Source: Macrostomum hystrix (lineage: Eukaryota > Platyhelminthes > Macrostomidae). From it: DNA of 64,000 bases. Within the stretch, counting starts at the first letter, position 1; every line of letters starts with the position of its first letter. This document shows, in pieces, positions 38,603 through 52,200 of the stretch. Position numbers and translations under genes: made by a program. The notes beneath the pieces were generated by a model, which had not been told where the DNA came from, searched no databases, and was given only the letters and a program-made list of their open reading frames with translations. Location of the stretch: NCBI GenBank assembly GCA_950097015.1, contig CATNEN010000028.1, positions 981,001 through 1,045,000 on the forward strand, in the 5' to 3' direction.

Positions 38603-41600
38603 GGGCGATAAAAGTTAAAAGGGTAGGATATACGAGCGAAGGATTTTCTATTTTTAGATACATAGATACATATGAGGGATTCCCTTCTAAACCCTCCAAA
38701 TTGGAAGTAATCATTTTAGGTTTAATGTGTGCTTTCTTGTACGTCCTCTAAGTGTGTTGTAGTTCGTACTTTCTGTTCGGACTGCTTCTTGAAATTAACA
38801 TCTTGAAAATTTCAGCCTTTGGTTTTATTAGAAAACATATTTTAGACTTCTAGACGGCAGTTTTATAATTATATTCTATTATTATATTCCGCTTCTAAGT
38901 TTCCCAAAATATGGCAGACAAACTTTTTTGCACTTATTCTATCAAACCTCTTCCCTACAAAAGCGATGTACTGTACTTTTTTGAAAAAAAATCAATCCTG
39001 GAATTCTGAATTTTGGATTTCGGAAATTATAAAACAGTGTGATATGGTAAAACACGGTGAATAATGATCTGATCATCGATGGCCTATTTTTAGCACTTAA
39101 AGGTCAAATGGCACGCGGCAGCTGCGTGACGATAAAAACCATGTGGGCAATTTTTAGAATGTTAAGAACGAATGGCACGCGGCAGCTGCGCGACGTGTAA
39201 TAAAACATTTTAATTGACCAATTTCTAGCAATACACTTTATATGTTTTGTTTAAAAAAGTCATAGCAGTTTTACAGTACTCAGCACTTCGATTTGTGTCC
39301 ACATAATTACGATTTTATTTTGCATATCTTCATTTCAAGCTGAATTCAAAATTACAGCTTTAACCAATTATATTTTAATTTAAGAGAAAAAATATAAACT
39401 TTTATTTCCGAAATGACTGTCCGTCTTTTCCGAGCCGCAGGTCGTATCCCCGTTTGCCCATGTTTTCGTATTTTTTGCCTATTTATTCAAGTTGTAATTC
39501 ATCACACAATGTATTTTGTGCTTATCTGATTCTTAACCTAATATTTTGACATTTAAATCATTGCTGCATTATACGATAATGATTTTTTGTGTCCAAATAA
39601 AGTCTTAATTGCGACTTTTTTTCAGATTTTTGCAAATCTTTGTTATAATGAACACTTTATTAAAATGATTCCGTCTTTTATCGTTGACAAAGTACTAAAG
39701 GACGCAAAATTATAAAACTGCACTGCCGCGCCCATAATCTCATGTTTTCTGTGTAAATCCCATCCATTCTTTGTATCGCCTTGGTTGTTTTTTTCATTAA
39801 AGCATCAAACTATTATATTCCGAATAAGAAATGTTTTGTTTAGTTTTTTTAATCGCAAATTTATTTTAACTTCTCCATAAATCTCTAGGTCTTTTGTGCA
39901 GATAAGCCCCTCGATGCTCTGAGTATTCTGTGGCTGCGTATATTCTCTATTTTTTTTAATTATACGAGTATTTCCGACGAAATGACTGCCCCTATCTAAC
40001 ATTGCATCAAATCAAGAAAAGTTAGTTTAGAAGTAGAAAAACGTGGCAGAATTGAGGAGTCCAAGAAAAGCGACTGTTAGCCATCTCCTCAAATGATTTG
40101 CAGTAAAGTTTCTCATTCAAACTATAATTCCCCATGCAGTATCAAAAGTGCAACGTCCTTCTAATATTATATAGTGGGCCTAGATAGCAATGGTAACAAT
40201 CTTTTTCACTGAAAAATAAATTCGTCAGAACTGTGTGTAAAATGAAAATCTTTGAATAGGAAGTAATCATATCTTGCTTTTTATTATTTTAATTGAAAGA
40301 AGTGAAAAGTGAAATTATAGTCCAGGGCTTCGGGCCTCACAAAGAGAGGTCGGCATTTCGAATCTATGAGGGGAGCGATTTGTGACTTTAGGCGAGAATC
40401 TACTTCAATAGTAGACTACTTCAATCCACCCAGTTGGGGTAGAAATTTGGGAGGTTAATTGTGTCTGCAGTGGACTGTGGGCTGTGGGTGTACAGATCTT
40501 ATACTTTGTATCTTCGATATATCGTCTTTATTATATAGACTCCCCTACAAGCTTTAACAGCGCCTTCAGCTATGAACATCTGGTAGTTTGGAAGAAAAAA
40601 CACAATAATTATAAACACTTCACTATATAATTAATTGAAGTTAATATACTGTTTTTCTTTTTGTATATAATAGTAAAATGTTTTTCATAGTATAATTAAT
40701 AGTAATAATAGTCTATCGCGCAACAAAGGACAGAGGACCAAGAAGAAAAATGAACAGAATTATTTCCTAAAGCGTGAGATAGAGAGTTTACTATATAAAA
40801 CATTAAAAGTTGAAACGAGGAAAACAATGGTGGGAGAGACGAAGCATCAAAAATAAAAACACCAAATTCTTAACATGAAAACGATGAAAAATCAACATTT
40901 TTAATTTGCGTATTGAATTATTTTTAATTCACGCCTATCTTTAAATAAAAATATAGTTAAACGACAAGCGATAACTAAAAAACACGAGAATGGTTTTTAA
41001 AAGGGAGCGACAAAAGAACTAATATGTGTCAAAGGACGGGATGTAAAAAAACAGTTGAAAATTAGTTTTTAAAGGATAGATTTTACTAAGTTGTTCTATA
41101 TATCATTCCTCGAATAGCATCACAAGTATGTTTAAATCCCGTGAGAAAAAAAATAATCAATAAACAAATAAACAAAGAAGAGTATTGCTATCAATAGGCG
41201 CAAAATATTACTAGCAGCAATGCTTTCATCTGCTTGGAGTCAAGAGAGAAAGAGCAGATTTAGATTGACAATTTGTTAGTTGGCTGCCACAAAATTCACG
41301 CAATAGAACTGAAAATGACAAAAAGCTAATAATAAAACGCTGTAAGTGAGCAGTGGTGTTTAGTTTCTTAAACGCCTAATTTAAGGGAGACTTCCTCGCG
41401 GTAAAATGTCGGCCAATGAGAAAAAAAAACAAAAAGTAAGGAAAAAATACGTGCGTACCTTAAATATAACGGGGAGTTTAGGTCTGGCCAACAACGAGCT
41501 AGCCGTCTTTCGAAAATGAGGGACAAAAACTAAAAATAGTTAAATTATTCACACTTGATGTTACACATGGCAGCATGCATTTAAATTAATTTGTAGACAG

Positions 41601-42916
41601 CTTGACGATTAAGTTTAGGAGAAAAACAAAAACGAACAAAATATTGTTCTTATAAACTATTTTGTATCACTTCCAGTTAACACTATGGACAGTATGCAGA
41701 AATCCTAGCCCACAAACAAAACTTAACAAGAAGTGCGCACGCGGTTGAACTGGACCTCGAAATTTTGTCCTGCTTCGGAACTTCGGAGCTATTTTTTAAC
41801 GCTCCATTAGAATTTCTATGCTCTTCACCCTAGTAGACCTAGTCACGTGACATCCAACGAAGTACTTCAGGCTTGAGTCTATGTCATGTTATAAAAGTTA
41901 AATCGTCCTTTGGAGTTACGATTTGAATAATAGACCCCGATATAAAGTTTGCGAAGGAAAAAATACTCGTTGTCAGCTACTAAAAGTAGGCGGGCACAGA
42001 TGGTCGTATTTTGCCGTCACTTTTGCATAAAAAGGTTAATATAAAACTGGAGACTGCTCAAAAACGCAAAGCGACACGCAAAAAGCTTGCTGTTTTTTTA
42101 ATCTTGAAGAGAGACAGACAGAAGACTCTAGTCAAAACTATTTCGTGGCGCGTAAGGTCATTGAACGAGACAATAAATAGACTTCAAGAGGTATACGCAA
42201 TATTCTGGACTGGAAGCAGCAGAGATAAAACTCGTAAAACTAAAAAATCCTAGAAAAATTCAAAATCCTTACCAAAATCAACTTTTATACTTGGCTCTCT
42301 GCGTTCATTCTGAAGATTGCTGTTAATAATTTCAAGGCGTCCTTAAGCCATTGCGGTTTGCTGAAATGAAGCATCGACAAAACAACAGAAATAAAGTTGG
42401 AGCGAGTGTACATATGGTGCATGATGGACTATATAATAACAAAACTGTTTCTAAACTAATCTGCAAAAGTACTTTTGTACTTACTATGCTTTAAGAACTG
42501 TGTTCGATTTAAAATATAAAAGACAATCAGAATTTAAATATAAATTTCCCTATAATCAGCTTCAAAAATAGCATTGGAACCAAGAACTCAAAGTCCAGTC
42601 AAATAGGCATGCTCAATGGTTAGCTATCACTGTAAAAGAAGAAGCTAACAAATTCACACTGTCAAAACGGTAGCGCAAGCAGCAAAATTTGCAACAGTAG
42701 CGAATCAGCATTGGACTAGAAAATAAAACAGAAATAGCATGGCAACAAATCAAATAAGTGGGGCCGTTGCTCATCATAATCGATAGTCAACTACAGATAA
42801 CTTTGGGCAAGTTGTGCGCTTCAGTTCTGAGTGGGAGGGAGGTTGAAGATTAGACTAGTTTCATTTTCATGCCGTTGAAATGATCAGTGATTGAGAGCGC
42901 ACTGCCGATAGGCTGC
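38603..42916. other. AT-rich spacer between convergent genes
   Basis: No gene recognised. It should hold the 3' UTRs of both the stomatin gene (from the left) and the exchanger gene (from the right). A candidate stomatin AATAAA is at 39596-39601. Near 39107-39200 a segment of about 61 bp with GGCACGCGGCAGCTGCG is duplicated. Confidence 0.55.
39596..39601 (+). promoter_or_regulatory. Candidate poly(A) signal downstream of the stomatin gene
   Basis: AATAAA in CCAAATAAAGTC about 1 kb after the stop codon. Other A-rich variants lie nearby, so the site actually used is uncertain. Confidence 0.3.
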
Positions 42917-43293
42917 TCAAAATCCTTCTATGTAGCAATAGTTCTCCAGTGCGGACAAGATGATGTAGGTAATCCACAGGATCACAAACACCGAGCTGGT
43001 TAGAATCTTCGGCACGAATGGGCCACCCAGCTCGCCGCCGACCGGTTTGATCCGGCGCAGCATCATGATGGCGATGGCCACCAGCGCCTCGACGCAGAAC
43101 ACCGTGACTGAGAAGCCTAGAGAGCCGGGATCAACGTAGAATACTGTGCCCCGGCTCCAGTGGTAGATGGCGGCAATGGACCAGGCCACACCGATGCCCA
43201 AGAATACGTTGACAGCGTTGCTACCCGTGACATTGCCAACTGAACTGTCCGCGCTGGAGTCCCCAACAGCGGCAACCTTTGAGGCGAAGGTGT
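42917..43293 (-). CDS. NCX exon 9 (alpha-2 repeat end, C-terminus)
   Basis: Acceptor CACTTGCAG. Encodes [34 protein letters not shown], the last membrane segments and the end [11 protein letters not shown], then TGA. Confidence 0.97.
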
Positions 43294-46200
43294 CTGCAAG
43301 TGGGTGACGGAAAGCTAGTTTTTGGTGGTCTTGAGGGTATCTGGTTATCTTGATTGTGATGTATCTGAATGATTGTGATGTATCTGAATGATTGCGATGT
43401 ATCTGAATGATTGTGATGTATCTGAATGATTGTGATGTATCTGAATGATTGTGATGTATCTGAATGATTGTGATGTATCTGAATGATTGTGCCTACCAGG
43501 TAAACTTGTGCCCAGAGCCACAAACGATATGGCAGTCACAGAGTCTGTTAGTCCCACGGTGCAGCCGAAGCTGGATGCCAGATCTCCAATCAAAGCTGTC
43601 AACACTCCGATGGCCAAGATGGAGACACAGAAGCACAGCCAGCCGCTGAGATAGTCTGCAGAGTTAGAGATTGTTTGTGCAGCAGTGAAACTTTGTTCAA
43701 CTTAGAATACTTCTTGTTCTGTACCAATTGTACGAGTTTATTTGAACTTTTTTATTAGCACCGAAATTCAATAAAAGCTGTGGATTGTTATAGAATATTT
43801 CTGAGAATCGTCTTTTTAGGGCGGCAATTTTTTTGGCAAATTATCGTTGTCAATAGACACGCTTCTATGAAGTTTGCGTTTTAAGTATGCTACTTATCAC
43901 TCAAAACATTAATAAAGCTTCTGTTGTTAATTGCTCGCTTCTGGTAGATTAATTTCTATAGTCTATGGAAAAGATTCATGAAAGCAATCGTGATTTCATG
44001 GCTTAAGGAGGAAATTGATTGGAGCAAAAACTTTGGCCATAGAACCACCACCAGATAGGGCCTTTTTTCAATTAAGTCTTGGATTAATTCGACTGCTAAC
44101 GGGATCAAAATAACTGGGAAATGCTATAATCCTATAAAAACAAGATACTCTATGACGCCGCTTGACGCAGTAACGATTTATCGGCCTACAACTATGACCA
44201 TAGAAGGTAGCTTTCAAGGTCCAACTAACCCGTTGGTGGAACGAAGGCGAACAGCAGCTTCCAGAAGACGGTGAGGAAGTGCATCACGTAATCCATGCAC
44301 GAGGGCAGCTTCTCCTCTCCTTCCTCGTCGGTGCCTCCTTCGTCATCGTCGCCTAGATCCCAATGTGGGATAAATCAATGGGTGGATAAATCAATCGCAA
44401 TGGATAATTTTACATTTTACGTTTGGAAACTTTTCAGTTAAAATAAAAATAAAGTCCTAATCCTTATCAACAAAATGTCATGTCTGTTCAAATAATTGCT
44501 TCAAATCAATAGGCAAATGGACTGGGAAACCGATTAAGAGTTTATCATGCTTTTTTAACTTAAAACTAACAGAATTCATGACTTTAGTGTTCGTTCAAGT
44601 GATGATAAAACAAAAATTATTATTTGAAAGCTTGTGAAATATGATTTTAGCTGCAGCAGCAGGTTTTGAGTGTCGCTTCCAAAGACTGTGTACAGCTGTT
44701 CAGTCCGTGGACTGAACACAAATTTGTGGAAGACAAATTTCTACCCCCATCAGCTAACGCTGGAACCAATTTTACAGCTGAATAAACAGAAGAACTATGA
44801 AATTAATTGTCTTGCTCAAGGACACAAAGAAAACAAAAAGGAAACAAACAGCAAACGCGACATATTTTATTAAAAATCAATCGTCGATGATCAGGACACG
44901 AGCCGCAAGCTATACTCGCCTGGTGAGTCTGAATCGCCTGCAATTTATGTGAAATTATCGCTTGAGGAAGATTAGGTTAGACACAGGGAGACTCACACAC
45001 GCCTCGCACAATGGGTGTTGTGTAGTACTTCGAAAGAAAGTATTTCGTAAATATAGTCTTGAGTTGAGAAACTGCTACTCTACTCTTTTTCGGATCATTC
45101 GTCTGATCATGACGCAGTCGAATTTAATTTGTAAAAATGTACACACAGGCGCAACGGGACATTGATCTCATTTAGAGATGAGTGGCTGTGACATATCCAC
45201 TAGGGAATGTCACTTTGCTCAATTTGAGTACACAAGACTAGACTAGATTTTAGTGGGAGTGTCACTCTACAGTGTTCAGGATGCAGTTCCGAACCCCGAA
45301 CAAACCCCGAAGTTTTAAAAGTACTCAAAACATACAGATTATGTATGCTATATTAATAACTAGATACTTAAGATTGACAGTGGAGAGTCAGAGAGACAGA
45401 GAGACAGAGACGAGCGAGTAATTTAATCCCAAAAGCTTATAATCAACGACTAAATTGCTTGCTCGTAGTCGCAGCAACTATTTTGCTAAATTCTATAGCT
45501 ATAATACACCGGTCAAACACCAAGCCTTCAATCTGAGTCAAATATTTACTCAGACTTACTTGCTATAGACTATGTCTTCATAGAACTAACTGACACGAGA
45601 CCTAACTGACACTAGAACTATCTGACACTAGAACTATCTGACACTAGAACTAACTGACACTAGAACAAACTAAAACTGGAACTATCTGACACTAGAACTA
45701 ACTGACAATATAGAACTAACTGACACTAGAACTAACTGACACTAGAACTAACTGACACTAGAACTAACTAAAACTGGAACTAACTGACACTAGAACTAGC
45801 TGACACTATAACTAACTGACACTAGAACTATCTGACACTAGAACTAAATGACACTAGAACTATCTGACACTAGAAATAATTGACAATATAGAACTAACTG
45901 ACACTAGAACAAACTAAAACTGGAACTATCTGACACTAGAACTAACTGACAATATAGAACTATCTGACACTAGAACTAACTAAAGCTGGAACTATCTGAC
46001 ACTAGAACTAACTAAAGCTGGAACTATCTGACACTAGAAATAATTGACAATATAGAACTAACTGACACTAGAACAAACTAAAACTGGAACTATCTGACAC
46101 TAGAACTAACTAAAACTGGAACTATCTGACACTAGAAATAATTGACAATATAGAACTAACTGACACTAGAACAAACTAAAACTGGAACTATCTGACACTA

Positions 46201-49200
46201 GAACTAACTGACAATATAGAACTATCTGACACTAGAACTAACTAAAGCTGGAACTATCTGACACTAGAACTAACTAAAGCTGGAACTATCTGACACTAGA
46301 ACTAACTGACAATATAGAACTATCTGACACTAGAACTAACTAAAACTGGAACTATCTGACACTAGAAATAATTGACAATATAGAACTATCTGACACTAGA
46401 ACTGACTAAAACTGGAACTATCTGACACTAGAACTAACTGACAATATAGAACTATCTGACACTAGAACTAACTGACAATATAGAACTATCTGACACTAGA
46501 ACTAACTAAAGCTGGAACTATCTGACACTAGAACTAACTGACAATATAGAACTATCTGACACTAGAACTAACTAAAGCTGGAACTATCTGACACTAGAAC
46601 TAACTGACAATATAGAACTATCTGACACTAGAACTAACTGACAATATAGAACTATCTGACACTAGAACTGACTAAAACTGGAACTATCTGACACTAGAAA
46701 TAATTGACAATATAGAACTATCTGACACTCGAAGTAACTATCAGACTAACAGAACTAACAGAACTAACAGAACTAACAGAAAATTTCTGAATCCTACACT
46801 GCAGGTAATTTAGGAATAAATTGGTCCTAATTTCTTTGAAGTAATTTATTTTGTAACGAGATACTAGTATAGCCGTTGCGAGCTGCATGCTGCACTCAGT
46901 ATTCGCTCAGCTAAAAATGATCCCATTGTTCAAGTCCTTCCCAACGGAATGAATTGGAGGGAAAAGATAAATTTAGAATTGCGCCAGCATGTCGTCTGTC
47001 TCTCCCACAGCGTCTGTCTCCATTTTGTCGCGGCGTTGCCTACTATGTACACAGAGACAAAATAGGGCTAATTATAGAAAGCTGAATAGATAGGCATAGA
47101 CAATGGAAAATGATACCTGTGCGATAATTTACTGTCGAAACCTGGCGATGCAGAGCATCTATCGAACGTTACAGTATCTACCAGCATAAATGCCTAAGGC
47201 TTAACTAACAAAACGCACGCAACTCACCCGAGCTGACGGTGATAGCCTCGATAAACTGCTCCTTCCAGGATGAAGTTCCAACTACCAGAGAGAGATTGGC
47301 CTTCTTCAGCATCCGGTCCACTGTGTTCTAAGTGAGCAGATAACAACAGGGGCCGCTGAGTTGGTTTTAAATTAATATCAGAAAATATTTAAATTATCCC
47401 TCCTAACCTTGAATTCAGTGCTCTCAATGATGTTCACTTTTAGCTTGATAAATTCGCCAAGCTTCGGTCGGCCTCCTTCGTCAATCTGGGCGCAGTCGTG
47501 GTCCTCCTCCAGATTGTTGCCTGCGGGCGGTTTGAAAAAAGTGGTTAGGCTCATGTCTACTAGCTGTACTTGGTCTAAACAACAAATTTTCTGCTGTTTT
47601 ACGTTCCTTGATAGTAGGAGATAACTGAATGGGATCGGCTGGGGATGTCATGTCTGGGTTAGAGAATTTTGCGGGGTTGGCTAGGGGTGTCATGTCTTAG
47701 GTGAGAGAACTGAGTTGGGTTGGTTAGGAGTGTCATGTCTAGGGTGAGAGAACTGAGTGGGGTTGGTCAGGGGTATGATGTCTAGGGTGAGAGAACTGGG
47801 TGGGGTTGGTTAGGGGTATAACGTCTAGGGTGAGAGAACTGGGTGGGGTTGGTTAGGGGTATAATGTCTAGGGTGAGAGAACTGGGTGGGGTTGGTTAGG
47901 GGTATAATGTCTAGGGTGAGAGAACTGGGTGGGGTTGGTTAGGGATGTCATGTCTAGGGTGAGAGAACTGAGTGGGGTTGGTTAGGGGTATAATGTCTAG
48001 GGTGAGAGAACTGGGTGGGGTTGGTTAGGGATGTCATGTCTAGGGTGAGAGAACTGATTGGGGTTGGTTCAACGTTTCCAATGAGCACCAAACACTACTT
48101 TAACTTTCGATTTCCCAGGCACTCAAGGACACACGCAGCCGTCTGGTGGCCGACAGTCAAATTGATTGGCATTAGGGCAGCGATAATTTAGTGCAAGAAT
48201 AACACCAAGGGCAGGACAGACTCTGTGCAGGTTTAACTGACAGCACTGGCTGTGTCTCACACAGTTTCTTGGTCACAGACAGATTTTCGTCCCTAAAGCA
48301 CAGATTCCACTTTCTCTATTGCGTCAAAGGTCTGACACTAGTATTTTGTTTCGCTTATCTATTTCTTTTAAGAATCTGTTTCTTTGCCAACTCCTGAGTG
48401 CACTTTTATTCAGCAGCTGCCGCCGCCAGCAGCCGTCCCCGCGTCCATCTTCGATCCCAGTCTGGCTAAAGGAAGCCGGTGGGCAAGGACTAGAAGACTG
48501 TCACACGGGATGCGAACGCAGTAAACTCACAGAAAAAGGCAAGGGGCGGAATAGATAGACTATCGAAGGCACGATGAAGAAATAAAACATAAAGATGGCA
48601 AGAAACTACCCGGGCTGACCAAAGTGACATTTCCTTCCCCCAATGCGACTCCCAAGTCTGTTCCCGCTATGTCCTCTCCCAGATGCAGCTGATACAATCA
48701 ATCAGAGAGAGAGCAGTGGACGGTCATACTAGTCTAGTGAATGACACGCTCGCTGGTGTTGGCAATTTTCTCCACACTGCAAAAGATAATGCAGGACTGA
48801 GTTGCCAGCTGCCATCGTTACTTAGCTCTTCGACATCGATAAAACACGTCGTCTTCTTCTTCTTCTTCTTCCACAGACGCATTCCAAAGCACTTCTTGTG
48901 CAAATAGAAATATATTTAAAATGGCGTTTTACGCCATATAGATTGAATCAGACGCGTAGGAACGCATTGGCTTTGACTTTTTGGGGCTGAAAACTGTCAA
49001 GTTTGTGACAGGAAATTGAGTTGAACAGAACCTATTGCTTCTTTTCAAAAAAATTTAAAGTCAAAACTTATTGTCCGTTAGTTGCAGAAGGCTGGCTTAA
49101 CAATGGACTTAAATATGTTATTGTTGTTACTGGCTCAATTGGTTTTTAAGTTTGGTGAACAAAATATTCGTGTCAAAATTTCTGGCCTTAGCACATAGGA

Positions 49201-52200
49201 CGCATGCAAAAGTATCTGATTAGTAAGATTAGTGCTAATGAATTTCTAGATTCGAATTTTATTAGCTTTTGTAGTGCGCAGTCACAGAGAGCAGATTGGC
49301 CTCACTTTCAGTCCTAGATAAAAGTACATCATCATCTCCAATTGGTGACTCTGCAACAGTTTCAATTTAGTGCAACAGACTTCGAAATCAGTGAATTGTA
49401 TATCTTTTCAATTCGTGTACTTTAGAGTACAGTACATACTGATAAGGTTACTGCACAGTACAGTAAACTATTGTATTAGTTACAGAACATTGCTCAGCAA
49501 CACTTTGAATTCGAATAGCTTCGTACAGGGTAGCGGCTTTCATTTGGATCTTCAATTCTGGGTAGTTCTCTTCAAGCGTTATTTTGTTGTTACGAGTCAA
49601 ATAAGAAAATTTTTTTTTGCGAAAAAGATGAACAATAGTTTCATTATACGAGGGTTGCGAGCCCTCGTAATCTCATAAGGTCATCATTTGGTGAAACTAT
49701 ACCCGCAGCCAGCGAGGAGGCAATTCTGCCCATTCCGCTGACTCCTGAGCACACGCAGGCACACACTCACACGGGTGTACATCTGCCCTGACTTTTTCAG
49801 GGCAGGTTGGTTGATTTTTTTCCAAAAAAATCTTTTGGTCGAGTATTATCCGCAAACGAAGACAGAAAACAAACAGAAAGTTTCACGTACGAACAAAGAC
49901 TATGTACAATGACTACAGTTAGGGTAGTACACTAGACTGCAGCAGGGTTGGTGTGCTAATGCTTGACTAAAGTTATGCACGCCTAGCGACATGATGCTGA
50001 AAAAAAACAAAGCAATTTTCCAAGCACTAGCTACTTAGCTAACTTACCTGCACTCACAAATAGGCCAGGCATTTTAGTAGGAATAAAACATACTTGACAC
50101 TTTCTAACGTTACTGCCTTCGGGTATGTACAGTGTCTAACAACTCCTTTCCAATTGTTAGTCACACATTCTCTCTGGTGAATCAGTCTTGGATAACTACA
50201 GCTGGAACATTAAATTAACAGGACGACAGTGCATTGAGATTGGCTGCTCAAACGGTTTCTCGAGTCACTGGAAAAAAACTACGCTGACACTTTGCATGCG
50301 TCCGAAAATATATACTTTATAAAATCAAGGATAGAAGCAGAAAAGAGGAGGTCACTAAGCTAGAAATACGGCCTCTAATAGTAGCCAACCAACAATCACC
50401 TCCTCCATGTCCGTCGTCTCCATGGCAGTGATGCTCCGGAGTCTTGGGGTCTGCACAGAAAAAGTTTTCAAAATAATAGTGCGCCGCGTGCTTATTTTCT
50501 CTCAGATGAATTTTCTAGGAAACGCGACACCTTTGTAGGCAGGCTATAAATTAACAAACAGTTGATACATTTGCGGAGCTAAACTGTAGATTTGACTGTC
50601 AAACTCACCAACACGCTTCATCAGTATGGGATCGCCCAGCTCGATAAAGAAGAACTCATTCTTTTCGTATTCCTCGTCGTCGATGATGCGAATTCGTACA
50701 GTTTTCCTACGGTGCGAGATGCGAGATGAATTGTTGAATTTGCAAATGCTCATCTTCTATCTTCTTAGCCCAAAAGTTAGTTTAGAATGAAAACCATATA
50801 CACAGTTGATTCAAGTTGATTAATTATTCAAACTCCAATGTTCGATAAAGAATGAATTTTGAGGTGGGTGTGTGGGGGCGAGTGGGTCAGCGGCTAACGT
50901 CGCTGCCTCGCACTCCACTGGACGCTAGTTCGATTTACCCTTTAAGTCACGATTAACTTCGGGGCTTGTTGGGGGGTTTGGACAGTAGCGACCGGCGGAG
51001 GTGCACCATATTTCGTGCAATCAAAGCTTGAAATAATAGCTTCGCTCCTACCTTCTGTGTGCCTGTTCTGCGTTGCGTGAGTTGTGTGCGTTGGCGCTGG
51101 GGCGTGAGACCTTGCGGGGGGGTGGCTGGAGGGCGGGTGTACACCGCCGCGCGCTTTCTGGACTTCCGTCAGCGCGATTGGATAAGTGTACACTCATCAC
51201 CCGGCCCCCCTGAGGACTGATTTCTTATCAGCCTTCCGCCCCGGCTTGGTCTGCTATGTGCGTGTGGGGCTGGGGTGGGGGACACTGCTGCGTATTCTGG
51301 GTGCCTCCTGCCCTCCCCGGCTGGTCTGTGCTGCTGTGTGTGGTGCCTGCTCAGGGGAGGCGGCGCGATGGGCGCAAAAGCGCCTAGTTCGCCGGTCTGG
51401 GGGCGTGCCGCTCCGTCGCTTGTGCGACAAGTGCCCCGGGCCCCCCTGCAAATAGATAGAGGTGGGTGTGTGGGGGTCTGAGGGTTAATTTGTAGGTGCC
51501 AGCCAATCAGCGTTATGTGTGGCTTTAGCGTGTCGAATTTCGGCCACTCTACACTGTACAACCGGGCTAGACTGTCTATCCATGTACATGTAGCTACCCT
51601 GGCCTATGAATTTACCTAAACATGTCTATAAAATAAAAAATTGGAGTTCGTTATTCCATTTCTATAAAAATGTAAGTGCTTTAAATGCGAAGTTTAATTT
51701 TTTTAAATATGCATTCAAATCATTCTTTAAACTGTTCCACGCAAACTTATAATACGGAAATGAAAATACGCCGCAGCCCACTCGTTCGTGAAACGCGAAT
51801 GAGGCAATGGGGCGATTCTTTCTGCTGGTAAGTGCATCATCCTGGCATAAGATTGCATTTAACCCATTTGCAATTGGCTTGTTGCATCTATTTTTTTAGC
51901 CAGATACATCCCGGCCGCACGGCCAAGTCTTTCGTTACTGGTCTAAACCGGATGTTGCGCCCAGGGCAACCGCCGACACGAAAAATGTGGAAAAGGTCAC
52001 CTCCCATCTGCCCCTCTACTTTCCATTTCGCTTGCTGGCTCTCTCATCCCTCTCTGGGGGGTGTAGAGCCAGCGGCGTTGGGATTGGGATCAGGAATGGG
52101 CGGATCTGGGATTCCGTCGAAGAGAATAGGGAGGGGATATGCCCCTCCAAAGCCTTCCGACTTTGCGACCCGTTTGGGATGAGGCAGAGGGAAAAGGGTC

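Noticed and set aside
49783-49805. Histone mRNA 3' stem-loop or bacterial-type terminator
   Set aside because: The stem is 9 bp with a 5-nt loop and does not fit the 6-bp/4-nt histone consensus, no histone gene is near, and the context is a eukaryotic intron.
51169-51561. GC-rich open frames on both strands
   Set aside because: Overlapping frames on both strands within the dispersed GC-rich element; composition effect rather than coding.
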